Shown piece after piece: positions 32,547-40,758 of a DNA stretch of 64,000 nucleotides (the first letter of the stretch is position 1; every line of letters begins with the position of its first letter). Source of the DNA: Streptomyces sp. HPF1205 (GTDB lineage Bacteria > Actinomycetota > Actinomycetes > Streptomycetales > Streptomycetaceae); assembly GCF_020400825.1 (NCBI RefSeq), contig NZ_JAINVH010000006.1, positions 1-64,000 on the forward strand. Direction: 5' to 3'. The position numbers and the translations under genes were made by a program. The notes under the pieces were generated by a model. That model made no database searches. It was not told the origin of the DNA and was given only the letters and a program-made list of their open reading frames with translations.

Positions 32547-34430
32547 ATGGATGCGAAGCCTGTTTCCGGGGCGCGCGCGGCCGGGCGGGGACACGGGCGG
32601 GGGTACGGGTGGGTGGACGGGCCGGGGGTCGGGGCCGGGCACACGCGGCGGCCCGCGGGCGGACCCGGCCCTCGCGGGCGGCTCGCCGTACGCGCCGCGG
32701 CCGTCGTCACGGCGGCCGTCACCGCCGGTACGGCCCTCGCCGCCTGCTCCTCCGGCACCCCCCACGCGGCGGGCACGGCCGGCACGGACGTGGCGACCGT
32801 CGCGCGGGCCGGGGTCCGCGACGGCGGCACCCTGCGCTGGGCCGTCGACGCGATGCCGCGCACGCTCAACGCCTACCAGGCCGACGCCGACTCCGGCACC
32901 GAGACCGTGGCCGGTGCCGTGCTCCCCTCGATGTTCCGGCTCGACGCCCACGGCAACCCGCGCACCGACCCCGACTTCGTGACCAGCGCGAAGGTGACCG
33001 CGCAGGAGCCGCGGCAGGTGGTCACGTACAAGCTGAACCCGAAGGCCAGGTGGAGCGACGGGCGGGCGCTCGGCGCGGCCGACTTCGCCGCCCAATGGAA
33101 AGCGCTGAACGGCAAGAACACCGCGTACTGGACCTCGCGCAACGCCGGCTACGACCGGATCTCCGACGTCCGCCAGGGCGCCGGCCGCACCGAGGTCCGC
33201 GTCACCTTCGCCACGCCCTACGCCGACTGGAAATCGCTGTTCAGCCCGCTCTACCCGAAGTCCGTCACATCCGACCCGGACGTCTTCAACGACGGCTCCC
33301 GCACCGAACTGCCCGCGGCGGCGGGCCCCTTCGCCCTCAAGGCGGTCGACGCCAAGGCCGGTACGGTCACGCTGGTGCGCAACCCCTCGTGGTGGGGGGC
33401 GCGCGCCAAACTGGACGCGCTGGTGCTCACCGCCGTACCGCGCGGCAAGCGGGTCGCGGCGCTCGCGGCCGGGACGCTCGATCTGGCCGAGATCGAACCC
33501 GGGTCCCTGGCCGCGGCCCGCCGCACCCGCGGGGTCGGCGTACGCAAGGCCCCCGACGCGGCCTACGCGCAGCTCGCCATCAACGGCAGTACGGGCCCGC
33601 TCGCCGACGAGCGGGTGCGGCACGCCGTGGCCCGCGCCATCGACCGCAAGGCCATCGCCAAGGCGGTGCTCGCCCCGCTCGGGCTGCCCCCCACCGCGCT
33701 GGGCAACCACCTGGTCCTGCCCTCCCAGGACGGCTACGCCGACCACTCCTCGGCGCTCGGCACGGGCGGCCTCGCCCAGGCCAAGGCGCTGCTCGCCGAC
33801 GCCGGGTGGCAGCGGCCGGCCGTGAAGGAGGGCGAGAAGGCGGCCGCGGGACCGGGCCGTACCGCCGTCTCCGGCGCGGTCACCGTCGTCGAGCCCGCCG
33901 ACGCGGTGCTGAAGAAGGGCAAGGAGCTCTCGCTGCGGTTCGTGCTCCCGGCGAACTCGCCCACCCTGGACGACGTGGGCAACCGGATCGCCCGGATGCT
34001 GTCCGGGATCGGGGTGCGCACGGAGCTGAGGCGGGTGGACGACACCAGTTTCTTCCAGGACCACGTGGCCTCCGGCGACTTCGACCTGGCCCTGTACTCC
34101 TGGCCCGGCACCCCCTTCCCGGCCACGGACGACGCCCCCATCTTCGCCAAGCCGGTACCGGCACCCGACGGCTCCCTGGCCGTCGCCGAGAACTACACCC
34201 GCGTCGGCACCGACCAGATCGACCAGCTCCTGGCCCGCGCGGGCACCGAACTCGACCCGGCCGAGTCCCGCGCCCTGACCGCCCAGGCCGACTCCCGCAT
34301 CTGGGCCGCCGCGGCCTCCATCCCCCTCTACCAGCGCCCCGAGGTCGTCGCCCTGCGCACCACGGTGGTGAACGCGGGCGCCTTCGGCTTCGAGACCCCG
34401 GTGTTCCAGAACATCGGCTTCCGCAAGTAG
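32547..34430 (+). CDS. Family-5 peptide-binding lipoprotein, orphan
   Basis: This has 627 residues from ATG 32547 (GGAGGTG about ten bases upstream; a GTG 22 codons later is an alternative that would shorten a long N-region). The lipobox TALAAC puts the lipid Cys at residue 67. The mature protein has the SBP_bac_5 pattern: GGTLRWAVDAMPRTLNAY, KARWSDGRALGAADFAAQW, and YAQLAINGSTGPLADERVRHAVARAID. It binds peptides or similar solutes outside the membrane for an ABC importer. No permease or ATPase gene adjoins, so it must share a transporter encoded elsewhere or act as a sensor. Confidence 0.87.
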   Translation: MDAKPVSGARAAGRGHGRGYGWVDGPGVGAGHTRRPAGGPGPRGRLAVRAAAVVTAAVTAGTALAACSSGTPHAAGTAGTDVATVARAGVRDGGTLRWAVDAMPRTLNAYQADADSGTETVAGAVLPSMFRLDAHGNPRTDPDFVTSAKVTAQEPRQVVTYKLNPKARWSDGRALGAADFAAQWKALNGKNTAYWTSRNAGYDRISDVRQGAGRTEVRVTFATPYADWKSLFSPLYPKSVTSDPDVFNDGSRTELPAAAGPFALKAVDAKAGTVTLVRNPSWWGARAKLDALVLTAVPRGKRVAALAAGTLDLAEIEPGSLAAARRTRGVGVRKAPDAAYAQLAINGSTGPLADERVRHAVARAIDRKAIAKAVLAPLGLPPTALGNHLVLPSQDGYADHSSALGTGGLAQAKALLADAGWQRPAVKEGEKAAAGPGRTAVSGAVTVVEPADAVLKKGKELSLRFVLPANSPTLDDVGNRIARMLSGIGVRTELRRVDDTSFFQDHVASGDFDLALYSWPGTPFPATDDAPIFAKPVPAPDGSLAVAENYTRVGTDQIDQLLARAGTELDPAESRALTAQADSRIWAAAASIPLYQRPEVVALRTTVVNAGAFGFETPVFQNIGFRK

Positions 34431-34573
34431 CGCGCTGAGTTCCCCGGAGTGGCGCGGCGGCCGGCCGCGGGCGGGAAGGCCCCCGCCCGCGGTCGGCCGC
34501 TTTCACCGTTTTCACCGCTTTCACCCGGGCGGGTGACAGCAGCCGAATTGGTACCGGGTTCCGGACCTGCCTG

Positions 34574-34579
34574 TATAGC
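34574..34579 (+). promoter_or_regulatory. -10-like TATAGC ahead of the first toxin gene
   Basis: TATAGCGT begins at 34574, nine bases before the ATG at 34589. The same octamer TATAGCGT occurs at 38423, just before the start of the second toxin gene. Its position suggests a shared -10 region and a leaderless or nearly leaderless message for both modules. Confidence 0.5.
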
Positions 34580-34588
34580 GTCAATGCT

Positions 34589-34945
34589 ATGGCTTGGGGT
34601 ACCGTGGAACTCGAACCGGAGGTGGCGCAATGGCTCGCTGCTCTCGACGACAAGCGCTGGGCGCAGGCGCTGATGCATCTGGACCTGCTGGAGGAGCGCG
34701 GTGTGCTGCTCGGCGATCCGTATACGCGTCAGCTGGACGGCAAGCTGCGGGAGCTGCGTTTCTACTGCGGCGAGCAGCGTGTCCGTGTGACGTATTGGAT
34801 CGCTGCCGGACGGCGCATCATCATGCTGACCGTGTTCACCAAGACGCGGATGCGCGAGGTGGATGAGATCGAGCGCGCCCGGCGGGCGTTGGAGCGGTGC
34901 AGGGGCGAAGGACACACCACGGACGAGGACGAGGAGGCGGTGTGA
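34589..34945 (+). CDS. HigB/RelE-type toxin (phage Gp49-like)
   Basis: The 118-residue protein has a RelE/HigB-like fold: ELEPEVAQWLAAL helix, the strand segment GKLRELRFYCGEQRVRVTYW and IIMLTVFTKTRMREVDEIERA. Members cleave mRNA on the ribosome. The stop overlaps the GTG of the HTH antitoxin gene by four bases, the usual toxin-first (HigBA) order. It is clearly homologous to the toxin at 38432. Codon use is less GC-biased than that of neighbours, suggesting transfer. Confidence 0.87.
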   Translation: MAWGTVELEPEVAQWLAALDDKRWAQALMHLDLLEERGVLLGDPYTRQLDGKLRELRFYCGEQRVRVTYWIAAGRRIIMLTVFTKTRMREVDEIERARRALERCRGEGHTTDEDEEAV

Positions 34946-35250
34946 GCGAGGCAGAGGGCAGGCCGAGCCTGGCGGACGCGCGCCGGGCGCGGCGCATGAC
35001 GCCGGAGATCGCAGAGGAGTACGCCGCCGCGCGGCTTCGGTTCGAGCTGGGTGAGGCGGTGAGGAAGCGGCGGCTGGAACTCCACCTGTCGCAGAGCGCG
35101 CTCGGAACGCGGGCCGGCCTGACACAGTCGGCCGTGGCGCGCTTCGAGGCCGGGGGTACGGTTCCGACCATCCCCGTGCTGGAGCGATTGGCGCGGGCCC
35201 TGGAACTGGAGCTGCGGGTGCAGTTCGTACCCTACGCCGCCTCCGCGTGA
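34942..35250 (+). CDS. HigA/XRE-type antitoxin
   Basis: The 102-residue protein has an XRE helix-turn-helix over residues 36-90 (LGEAVRKRRLELHLSQSALG, then TQSAVARFEAGGTVPTIPVL). The N-terminal 30 residues probably wrap the toxin. GTG 34942 overlaps the toxin stop (GTGA), with GAGGAGG just upstream. It would neutralise the toxin and repress the shared promoter. Confidence 0.87.
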   Translation: MSEAEGRPSLADARRARRMTPEIAEEYAAARLRFELGEAVRKRRLELHLSQSALGTRAGLTQSAVARFEAGGTVPTIPVLERLARALELELRVQFVPYAASA

Positions 35251-35294
35251 CCGGGCGCCGGCTCCGCGTCCTGCTATGAAGCCGGGGCGCGCGG

Positions 35295-36527
35295 CTACGG
35301 GCGCAGGCGGTTCTCCGCGACGGCGATCCGGTGGAGGCCGGGGGTCAGCTCGCGGGCCCGGGCGAGGAGGTCCTGCGCCTTCCCGGGCCGGCGGAGAAGA
35401 GACAGCGCCATCGCGCGAGTGGCCAGCGCGGCGGCACGGCCGAGGGCGTCGGGGGCGACGCGGGCGGCACCGGCCGCGAGGCGCTGGGCGCGGGCCATGT
35501 CTCCCCGCAGGAGCGCCTCCATCGCGGTCAGGTCGGACAGCCCGCCGGGAACCGGCCGGCTCTGCAACGCGGTCCGGACCGCGCCGATCTGGGGGAGTAC
35601 GACCTCGGGCGCCCACAGTCCGGCGGCGGCGCCGTCCGCGAGCGTCAACGCGTACAGCCGCAGCGCCGCGGCCTTGAGCTCTGCCGCCTCGCTGTCCGCG
35701 TACAGCTCCATCGCCTGGTGTGCGGCCTCGTCAAGGCGGCCTTCCGCCCAGGCCAGTACGGCGGTCACGGCCCGGCGGCGCTGCCCCGCGTACGGCGCGG
35801 CGGCGTCCAGTGCCCGCCGCGCCTCATCGAGCCGGCCCGCGCTCATCGCGCGGACCGCGGCCAAGCTCGCCGGATCGAAGACCCATTCCGCCAGCCGCGG
35901 TGTGCCGTCGTTCCGATGCGGCCGGAACAGCAGCGACCACGCGGAGGTCGCGCCCCGCGGGTTCAGTACGAGCAGCATCACCGTGAAAGCGGCACACCCG
36001 TACCCCGCGAGCCGGAGTCCGTCCCCGCCCGACGCGATCAGCACGGCCGAGACGCCCACGAGGACCAGCAGGCGGGCCGCGGTCGTCAGCCGCATCCAGC
36101 GGGGCAGACCGGGCCGGTCGAGGAAGGCCAGATGCGGTACGAGCAGCAGCACGGGTACCGGCCGCAGGGTCACCATGACCCCGCGCACAACGGCGGACCC
36201 CAGCCTGGGCCCCACGCCCACCGACAGTGTCAGCAGTCCCGTTCCCGCCGGCTGGGCCAGCGCCACGAACAGCAGCGTGGACAGATTCAATCCGAGCGCG
36301 AATCCGCCCAGGAACCACCACGGCCCGTTGCCGCCGTCGGGGAACCCGTTCACGGCGGCGGCCACGCCGGCAGCCCCGGCCACCACGAGGGGAACCCAGC
36401 GTGTCGCCCGCCCGCCGCCCGCCGGGACGATCACCCCGGGTGGCAGCAGCGGCGGCACGGGCGGCGTGTCGCCACCCGCCGCCGGCTCTTGTCCCGCGGG
36501 CCCGTTCGCATCCTCTGACGTGTGCAC
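35295..36527 (-). CDS. Membrane protein with C-terminal TPR-like helical repeats
   Basis: This has 410 residues from GTG 36527 (AGGA about nine bases upstream). The N-terminal 40 residues are Pro/Gly-rich. About six hydrophobic segments follow (for example WVPLVVAGAAGVAAAVNG, WWFLGGFALGLNLSTLLFV, LLVLVGVSAVLIAS). The C-terminal 180 residues are Ala/Leu/Arg-rich helical pairs (AVRAMSAGRLDEARRALDAA, ALLRGDMARAQRLAAGAARV) with TPR-like spacing. No catalytic motif was seen. The function is unknown; the layout resembles actinobacterial M50-family-like or TPR membrane proteins but the HExxH motif is absent. Confidence 0.7.
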   Translation of the reverse strand: MHTSEDANGPAGQEPAAGGDTPPVPPLLPPGVIVPAGGGRATRWVPLVVAGAAGVAAAVNGFPDGGNGPWWFLGGFALGLNLSTLLFVALAQPAGTGLLTLSVGVGPRLGSAVVRGVMVTLRPVPVLLLVPHLAFLDRPGLPRWMRLTTAARLLVLVGVSAVLIASGGDGLRLAGYGCAAFTVMLLVLNPRGATSAWSLLFRPHRNDGTPRLAEWVFDPASLAAVRAMSAGRLDEARRALDAAAPYAGQRRRAVTAVLAWAEGRLDEAAHQAMELYADSEAAELKAAALRLYALTLADGAAAGLWAPEVVLPQIGAVRTALQSRPVPGGLSDLTAMEALLRGDMARAQRLAAGAARVAPDALGRAAALATRAMALSLLRRPGKAQDLLARARELTPGLHRIAVAENRLRP

Positions 36528-36624
36528 GGCACCGGATCCTGACAGAGCCCGGGCGGTGCGGCCAAACACGTCCCGCCCCGCCCGCACCCCGACTCCCCGC
36601 CGTGCCACGCCATTTGGGGGCGCG

Positions 36625-36828
36625 TCAGCCCGCGAGCGTCCCGTTCCCGACCGCGGTGACGAACGCGGCCCAGTCAGCCGCCGGGAAGACCAGGACGGGC
36701 CCCTCGGGGTCCTTGGAGTCGCGGACGGGTATGAGCCCGGGGACGCCGTCGGCGACTTCGAGGCATTCGCCGCCTTGGCCACCGCTGTAGCTGGACTTGC
36801 GCCAAGTTGCCTGTTGCAGGTCGGTCAT
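36625..36828 (-). CDS. DUF397 protein
   Basis: The 67-residue protein is a complete DUF397: WRKSSYSGGQGGECLEVAD, VRDSKDPEGPVLVFPAADWAAFV. These small proteins are abundant in Streptomyces and are paired with XRE/DUF5753 regulators. Its ATG overlaps the stop of that regulator gene (ATGA). Family members modulate the DNA-binding partner in development and antibiotic control, in the manner of the whiJ/abaA-type clusters. Confidence 0.93.
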   Translation of the reverse strand: MTDLQQATWRKSSYSGGQGGECLEVADGVPGLIPVRDSKDPEGPVLVFPAADWAAFVTAVGNGTLAG

Positions 36829-37649
36829 GTCGCTAGGTCCTTCAGCGCAGATCGGATGAGGTCTAGAGACCTGTCCCGCGGCAAGGCGGCGGCCACCAGA
36901 AGATCGTAGGCCACCCGCGTGGATTCCACGTCCGCTTGGCGTTGAACGATATTGCCGGTGAACAGAGCCTCTACGTACAGCACATCATCGCGGTCCGCGT
37001 AGCTCCAGAGGGTGAACGAGCCATCTGTGGCCGCATGAGCGCCCGTCGCGAACGGGAGAACCTGGATCACGACGTTCTTGTGCTCGGCCATGTCGAGCAG
37101 GTGCTCCAACTGGCCGAGCATGACGGCCTTCCCTCCGATGGGCCGCTTGAGCACTGCTTCGTCCAGCACCGTCCAGAAGAGCGGTGGAGCAGCGCGGGTG
37201 AGGATCGACTGCCGGTTCCGCCGTGCCGCGACGTCGGCCTCGATTCTTTCAGCGCTCTCCCGTGGCCGCGCCTCGCGCATCAGCGCCCGCGCGTAATCCT
37301 CGGTCTGCAACAACCCGTGCACCACCTGGGACTGGTACGTGCAGATCCGCGTCGCGCGCGCCTCCTCCCGCGCCGCGCCCTGCCACCACGCCGGAAACGC
37401 CTCCATGTGCACCCGGCTCAGAATGCGTTCGAACTGCCCGCCCGTCTCCAGGGCCTGGTCCACCTCCCTCGTGAACGCCTCGGACGGGGTCCGCCGTCCC
37501 GCCTCCACGTTGTAGAGCTGCTGGAAGCTGTACGAGGTCTGGGCGGCGAGCTCGCGGACCGACAATCCCCGCCGCTCGCGGGCCTGCTGGAGTTCCTCGC
37601 CGTAGTACGTCAGCCAGGACATCCTGGGCTGGGCGTCATCCGTCCCCAT
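36825..37649 (-). CDS. XRE-family regulator with DUF5753 domain
   Basis: The 274-residue protein has an N-terminal helix-turn-helix (residues 15-70, ELQQARERRGLSVRELAAQT and QLYNVEAGRRTPSEAFTREV) and the DUF5753 domain (about 95-265; QSQVVHGLLQTEDYARALM, VLDEAVLKRPIGG, VIQVLPFATGAHAATDGSFTL). With DUF397 and the divergent ATPase it forms the whiJ-like three-gene module of actinomycetes. A perfect 8-bp inverted repeat in the divergent promoter is its likely operator. Confidence 0.93.
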   Translation of the reverse strand: MGTDDAQPRMSWLTYYGEELQQARERRGLSVRELAAQTSYSFQQLYNVEAGRRTPSEAFTREVDQALETGGQFERILSRVHMEAFPAWWQGAAREEARATRICTYQSQVVHGLLQTEDYARALMREARPRESAERIEADVAARRNRQSILTRAAPPLFWTVLDEAVLKRPIGGKAVMLGQLEHLLDMAEHKNVVIQVLPFATGAHAATDGSFTLWSYADRDDVLYVEALFTGNIVQRQADVESTRVAYDLLVAAALPRDRSLDLIRSALKDLAT

Positions 37650-37664
37650 CTGTGCTCATTTCCG

Positions 37665-37688
37665 CGTGTTCAACCGCAAGTGAACACG
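37665..37688. promoter_or_regulatory. Operator candidate for the XRE/DUF5753 regulator
   Basis: CGTGTTCA (37665-37672) and TGAACACG (37681-37688) are perfect inverted arms separated by eight bases. The site starts 16 bases upstream of the XRE ATG and 85 bases before the divergent ATPase gene, suited to autoregulation and possibly control of both genes. Confidence 0.6.
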
Positions 37689-37772
37689 CCCGTGCTCTGT
37701 CACTCACCGTCCATCGGGGTCAGCCTATGAGTAACCAGTGACACTCGGTAGCGGATTGTGAAAGGTCGGACC

Positions 37773-38210
37773 ATGGGGACCCCACTGCCAACGACAAGCG
37801 AACCTGCGTCCCCGGTGGTGAAACGGTGGCCCGCCATAGGGCGCGCGGTGGCCCGCGCCCGGCGCGACCTGGCCGCCGTACTGTCCGGCTGGGACCTGAC
37901 CGCGCTGACGGATCCCGCGACCCTCGTGCTGAGCGAGCTGATGACCAACAGCGTCCGCCACGGGAGGGTGCCGGGGCGGGAGATCGAGACCAGGTACGAA
38001 CGGGTGGCGGACGGCCTGCGCCTGGAGGTCCACGACGCGAACCCGGTGTGGCCGCTGATGGGCAAGCCGGCGGAGGGCGACGAGGCGGGTCGCGGCCTCC
38101 TGATCGTCGACACCCTCACCAGGGGCCAGTGGGGTGTCGCCGACCGCACCGGCGTCGGGAAAAGGGTGTGGGCGTCGATCACCGCGGATCAGGACGAGGA
38201 GACTGCGTGA
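37773..38210 (+). CDS. RsbW-like ATP-binding (HATPase_c_2) protein
   Basis: This has 145 residues from ATG 37773, with AAGG seven bases upstream. N-box LVLSELMTNSVRHGRVPGR and G-box DEAGRGLLIVDTLTRGQWGV identify the GHKL ATPase fold of anti-sigma factor kinases. No sensor domain or phosphorylatable His is present. It is divergent from the XRE/DUF397 pair and completes the regulatory trio. It probably binds or phosphorylates a small regulatory partner; which one is unknown. Confidence 0.88.
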   Translation: MGTPLPTTSEPASPVVKRWPAIGRAVARARRDLAAVLSGWDLTALTDPATLVLSELMTNSVRHGRVPGREIETRYERVADGLRLEVHDANPVWPLMGKPAEGDEAGRGLLIVDTLTRGQWGVADRTGVGKRVWASITADQDEETA

Positions 38211-38431
38211 GCGGGGCGCAGGATGGACCAGGTCTTGCGGAGGCTCGGCACAACGCCCATTCAGCGCCCCGATGGTGCCATGTCTGGAACCGACTGCGCT
38301 GCGGTGCACCACGGGTCCACGGACTTGCTTTTCGCAGGTCAGCGAGGCCTTTCCTGGAGTGCTCCCCGATGGGATCGAGCTTGAGTGCGGCTCTCCGGAA
38401 CTTGAGTATGTCGGCGACGACATATAGCGTG

Positions 38432-38821
38432 ATGTGCGTGAAGCCGCTGTTCGGTATCGAGCTCGAACCCGAGGTGCGTGACTGGCTGGAGGCGTTGCCG
38501 GCGAAGCATTTTCTCAAGGTTGATGAGTACGTCGGTCTGCTCGCGGAGCATGCCACCGCCCTGGGCGAACCCTACGCCCGTCACCTTGGCGACGGCGTTC
38601 GCGAGTTGCGCCCCACGCTGGACGGCGCGGACATACGGATCACGTACTGGCTCACGCCGGACCGCACCGCGGTGTTGCTGACGGTCTTCCGCAAAACCCG
38701 CATGCGCGAAGACATCGAGGTCGAGCGCGCCAAGCGGGCGAAGAAGACATGTGAGGCCGAGCACGGTCCGGCGCACGATGAGTTCGTCCGCAGCGTCCAG
38801 GAAGGTGAGATCGAACGATGA
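38432..38821 (+). CDS. Second HigB/RelE-type toxin
   Basis: The 129-residue protein is homologous to the toxin at 34589: IELEPEVRDWLEALP, DGVRELRPTLDGADIRITYW, LLTVFRKTRMREDIEVERA. ATG 38432 is preceded by TATAGCGT at 38423, as in the other module; GTG 38429 or 38438 are possible starts. Its last codons overlap the antitoxin ATG (ATGA). It probably cleaves mRNA. The acidic tail after residue 108 is longer than in the first module. Confidence 0.85.
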   Translation: MCVKPLFGIELEPEVRDWLEALPAKHFLKVDEYVGLLAEHATALGEPYARHLGDGVRELRPTLDGADIRITYWLTPDRTAVLLTVFRKTRMREDIEVERAKRAKKTCEAEHGPAHDEFVRSVQEGEIER

Positions 38822-39159
38822 GTCACAGCCGGTACAGGACATTGCGTGAGCGCAAGCTCGCCGAGGGTTTCACCGAGCCCACCGAGGTCGCCGAGGCACG
38901 CCGCGAGATTCGCATGTCCATGGCCCTGGCCAAGGCCGTCTACGACCGCCGCACGGAACTCGGCCTCACCCAGGGCGAACTCGCCGAGCGGGCCGGACTC
39001 ACCCAAGCGAAAATCTCCCGTATCGAGGGCTCGGACACCGTCCCCACCCTTCCGCTCCTGGCCAGACTCGCCGAAGCCCTCGACGCCACCCTCAACATTG
39101 CCTTGGACGATGGCGACACCCGTGTCACCTTCACCGCCCACCGTCAGGAAGCAGCCTGA
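38818..39159 (+). CDS. Second HigA/XRE-type antitoxin
   Basis: The 113-residue protein has an XRE domain over residues 36-92 (ALAKAVYDRRTELGLTQGEL and TQAKISRIEGSDTVPTLPLL). The start is fixed by the ATGA overlap with the toxin. The DNA for residues 63-98 is repeated, with about nine-tenths identity by eye, at 40759-40869. The end of this gene abuts the truncated ATP-grasp gene, so it marks one side of a rearrangement. Confidence 0.87.
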   Translation: MSHSRYRTLRERKLAEGFTEPTEVAEARREIRMSMALAKAVYDRRTELGLTQGELAERAGLTQAKISRIEGSDTVPTLPLLARLAEALDATLNIALDDGDTRVTFTAHRQEAA

Positions 39160-39193
39160 GTCGAATCCCCGCAGTCGCGAGCGCTGAGGTTGA

Positions 39194-39640
39194 CGGTGGC
39201 TGCGCGACGGCCGCCGGAACGGCGTTCCCACCCATCTGGTCGACCCGGAAGAAAACGACGACTCGGTGCGGCTGACCGCTCACCTGTTCCAGGAATGGAT
39301 ACCCAAGGCGTACGAGGTACGCCTGACAGCCGTCGGCCGTAAGTTGTTCGCGGCCGAGATCCATGCCGGCTCGGAAGCAGCCAAGGTCGACTGGCGAAGC
39401 GACTACGACGCCTTGGAATACGAGGTCGCCGCAGTACCGGACCCGGTGCGCCGAGCTGTCCTGGGCTGGATGCGGCACTTCGGGTTGACTTTCGGTGCCT
39501 TCGACTTCGCCGTAACGCCTGAGGGTGAGTGGGTGTTCTTCGAGTGCAACCCCTCCGGGGAATGGTCGTGGATACAGCAGAGGACGAACCTGCCCATCGC
39601 CGCTGCCGTCGCCGCACTGCTCATGGGAGAAGCATCATGA
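39194..39640 (+). pseudogene. 5'-truncated ATP-grasp ligase of a graspetide (RiPP) locus
   Basis: Only the C-terminal half of an ATP-grasp peptide ligase remains (about 148 residues). The frame opens after a TGA at 39191; recognisable sequence begins near PTHLVDPEENDDSVRLTAHL and continues with FQEWIPKAYEVRLTAVG, KLFAAEIHAGSEAAKVDWR and the ATP-grasp metal/ATP motif FFECNPSGEW. The N-terminal pre-ATP and central domains, about 170-200 residues, are absent, and the antitoxin gene ends 34 bases upstream. The stop overlaps the methyltransferase ATG, preserving the original operon. Without its N-terminal half it should not ligate a peptide. A short product from GTG 39266 could still be made and couple translation of the methyltransferase. 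Confidence 0.82.
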
Positions 39641-40719
39641 CTGAGACCGTGGAGGAGCGGGCCCGGGTACTGCGCCAGCGGCTTGCGGCGGAGCTGGAGG
39701 AGCGGGGCAGTCTCGTGGCCGCTTGGCGAAAGCCGTTCGAGGAGGTGCCGCGGCACGTCTTCGTGCCGGAGGTGTGGGCCGGGCCGGACAGGCTCGTCAC
39801 CGCCGCCGACCCGGAGTGGCTGGAGCTGGTGTACGCCGATGACGTGCTCGTCACGCAGCTCACGGAAGGGGTCGCGACATCGTCTTCGACGGCTCCCGGG
39901 CTGATGGCCGCCATGCTGGGCGCTCTGGACGTACAAGAAGGGCACCGCGTGCTGGAGGTCGCCACCGGCACGGGGTACAACGCCGCGCTGCTCGCCGCGT
40001 TCGTCGGGGCCGGCAACGTGACGTCGGTCGAGGTGGATCCGCGGTTGGCGCGGCTGGCCGCAGAACGGCTGCGAGGCGCCGGGTATCCGGTCACCGTCGT
40101 CACCGGGGACGGCAGGGCCGGGCATCCGGCCGGCGCACCGTACGACCGGCTCATCGCGACCTGCGGCCTTCCCGCCGTGCCCCGGGACTGGATTGCGCAG
40201 GTACGTCCAGGGGGGATCATCGTCTGCCCCATCGGCTCGGGCACGGTGCGGCTCATTTTGAGCGCGGGCGGCGAAGCGCGCGGGCACTTCCTGCCGACGC
40301 CGTCGTACTTCATGGGCGTACGGGCCAACAAGGACGACACTGGTTCCGCCCGCTACCCCGGCGAGCCCGGGGACCCCGTCGAGGGCACCTCCAGCCTGGC
40401 TGCCGAGGCGCTGTTCTGCACGGACGCGTTCCTCTTTCTGCTCTCCCTCGCGCTGCCGGGCTTGGTGCTCGCCTCCGAGACGGACGAGGACGGGAATCTC
40501 ACCGGCGCTCGGTTATGGACAGCCGAGGGCTCCTGGGCGCATGCCGAGGGGCACGCGGTCCGCCAGTCCGGCCCGCGGCGACTGTGGTCGGTGGCGGAAC
40601 GGGTCCACGAGCTGTACGAGGGCCAGGGACGCCCCGAGCGGCAACGTTTCGGACTGAGGGTCACCGCGGAGGGCCAGGAGCTGTGGCTGGACGAGCCCGG
40701 CAACGTAGTGGGGCTGTGA
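39637..40719 (+). CDS. PIMT-like methyltransferase of ATP-grasp peptide maturation systems
   Basis: The 360-residue protein is related to protein-L-isoaspartate O-methyltransferase, with the SAM motif VLEVATGTGYNAALLA (about residues 106-121), and a long C-terminal extension typical of the methyltransferase that partners graspetide ligases. In characterised actinobacterial graspetides such enzymes methylate an Asp side chain, leading to aspartimide. The ATGA overlap with the truncated ligase confirms the original operon. Codon 293 is TTA (40513-40515), the only in-frame TTA I found in the window, so translation may depend on the bldA tRNA. The gene looks intact although its ligase is broken. 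Confidence 0.87.
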   Translation: MTETVEERARVLRQRLAAELEERGSLVAAWRKPFEEVPRHVFVPEVWAGPDRLVTAADPEWLELVYADDVLVTQLTEGVATSSSTAPGLMAAMLGALDVQEGHRVLEVATGTGYNAALLAAFVGAGNVTSVEVDPRLARLAAERLRGAGYPVTVVTGDGRAGHPAGAPYDRLIATCGLPAVPRDWIAQVRPGGIIVCPIGSGTVRLILSAGGEARGHFLPTPSYFMGVRANKDDTGSARYPGEPGDPVEGTSSLAAEALFCTDAFLFLLSLALPGLVLASETDEDGNLTGARLWTAEGSWAHAEGHAVRQSGPRRLWSVAERVHELYEGQGRPERQRFGLRVTAEGQELWLDEPGNVVGL

Positions 40720-40758
40720 TTTCCGGGGGAGGCGCGGCGGCGAAGCTCGGGGCCGCGC

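Noticed and set aside
39194-39640. Intact small ATP-grasp enzyme starting at GTG 39266
   Set aside because: The ATP-grasp fold needs the N-terminal and central domains; recognisable family sequence continues upstream of the GTG until it is cut off, so truncation is the better reading.
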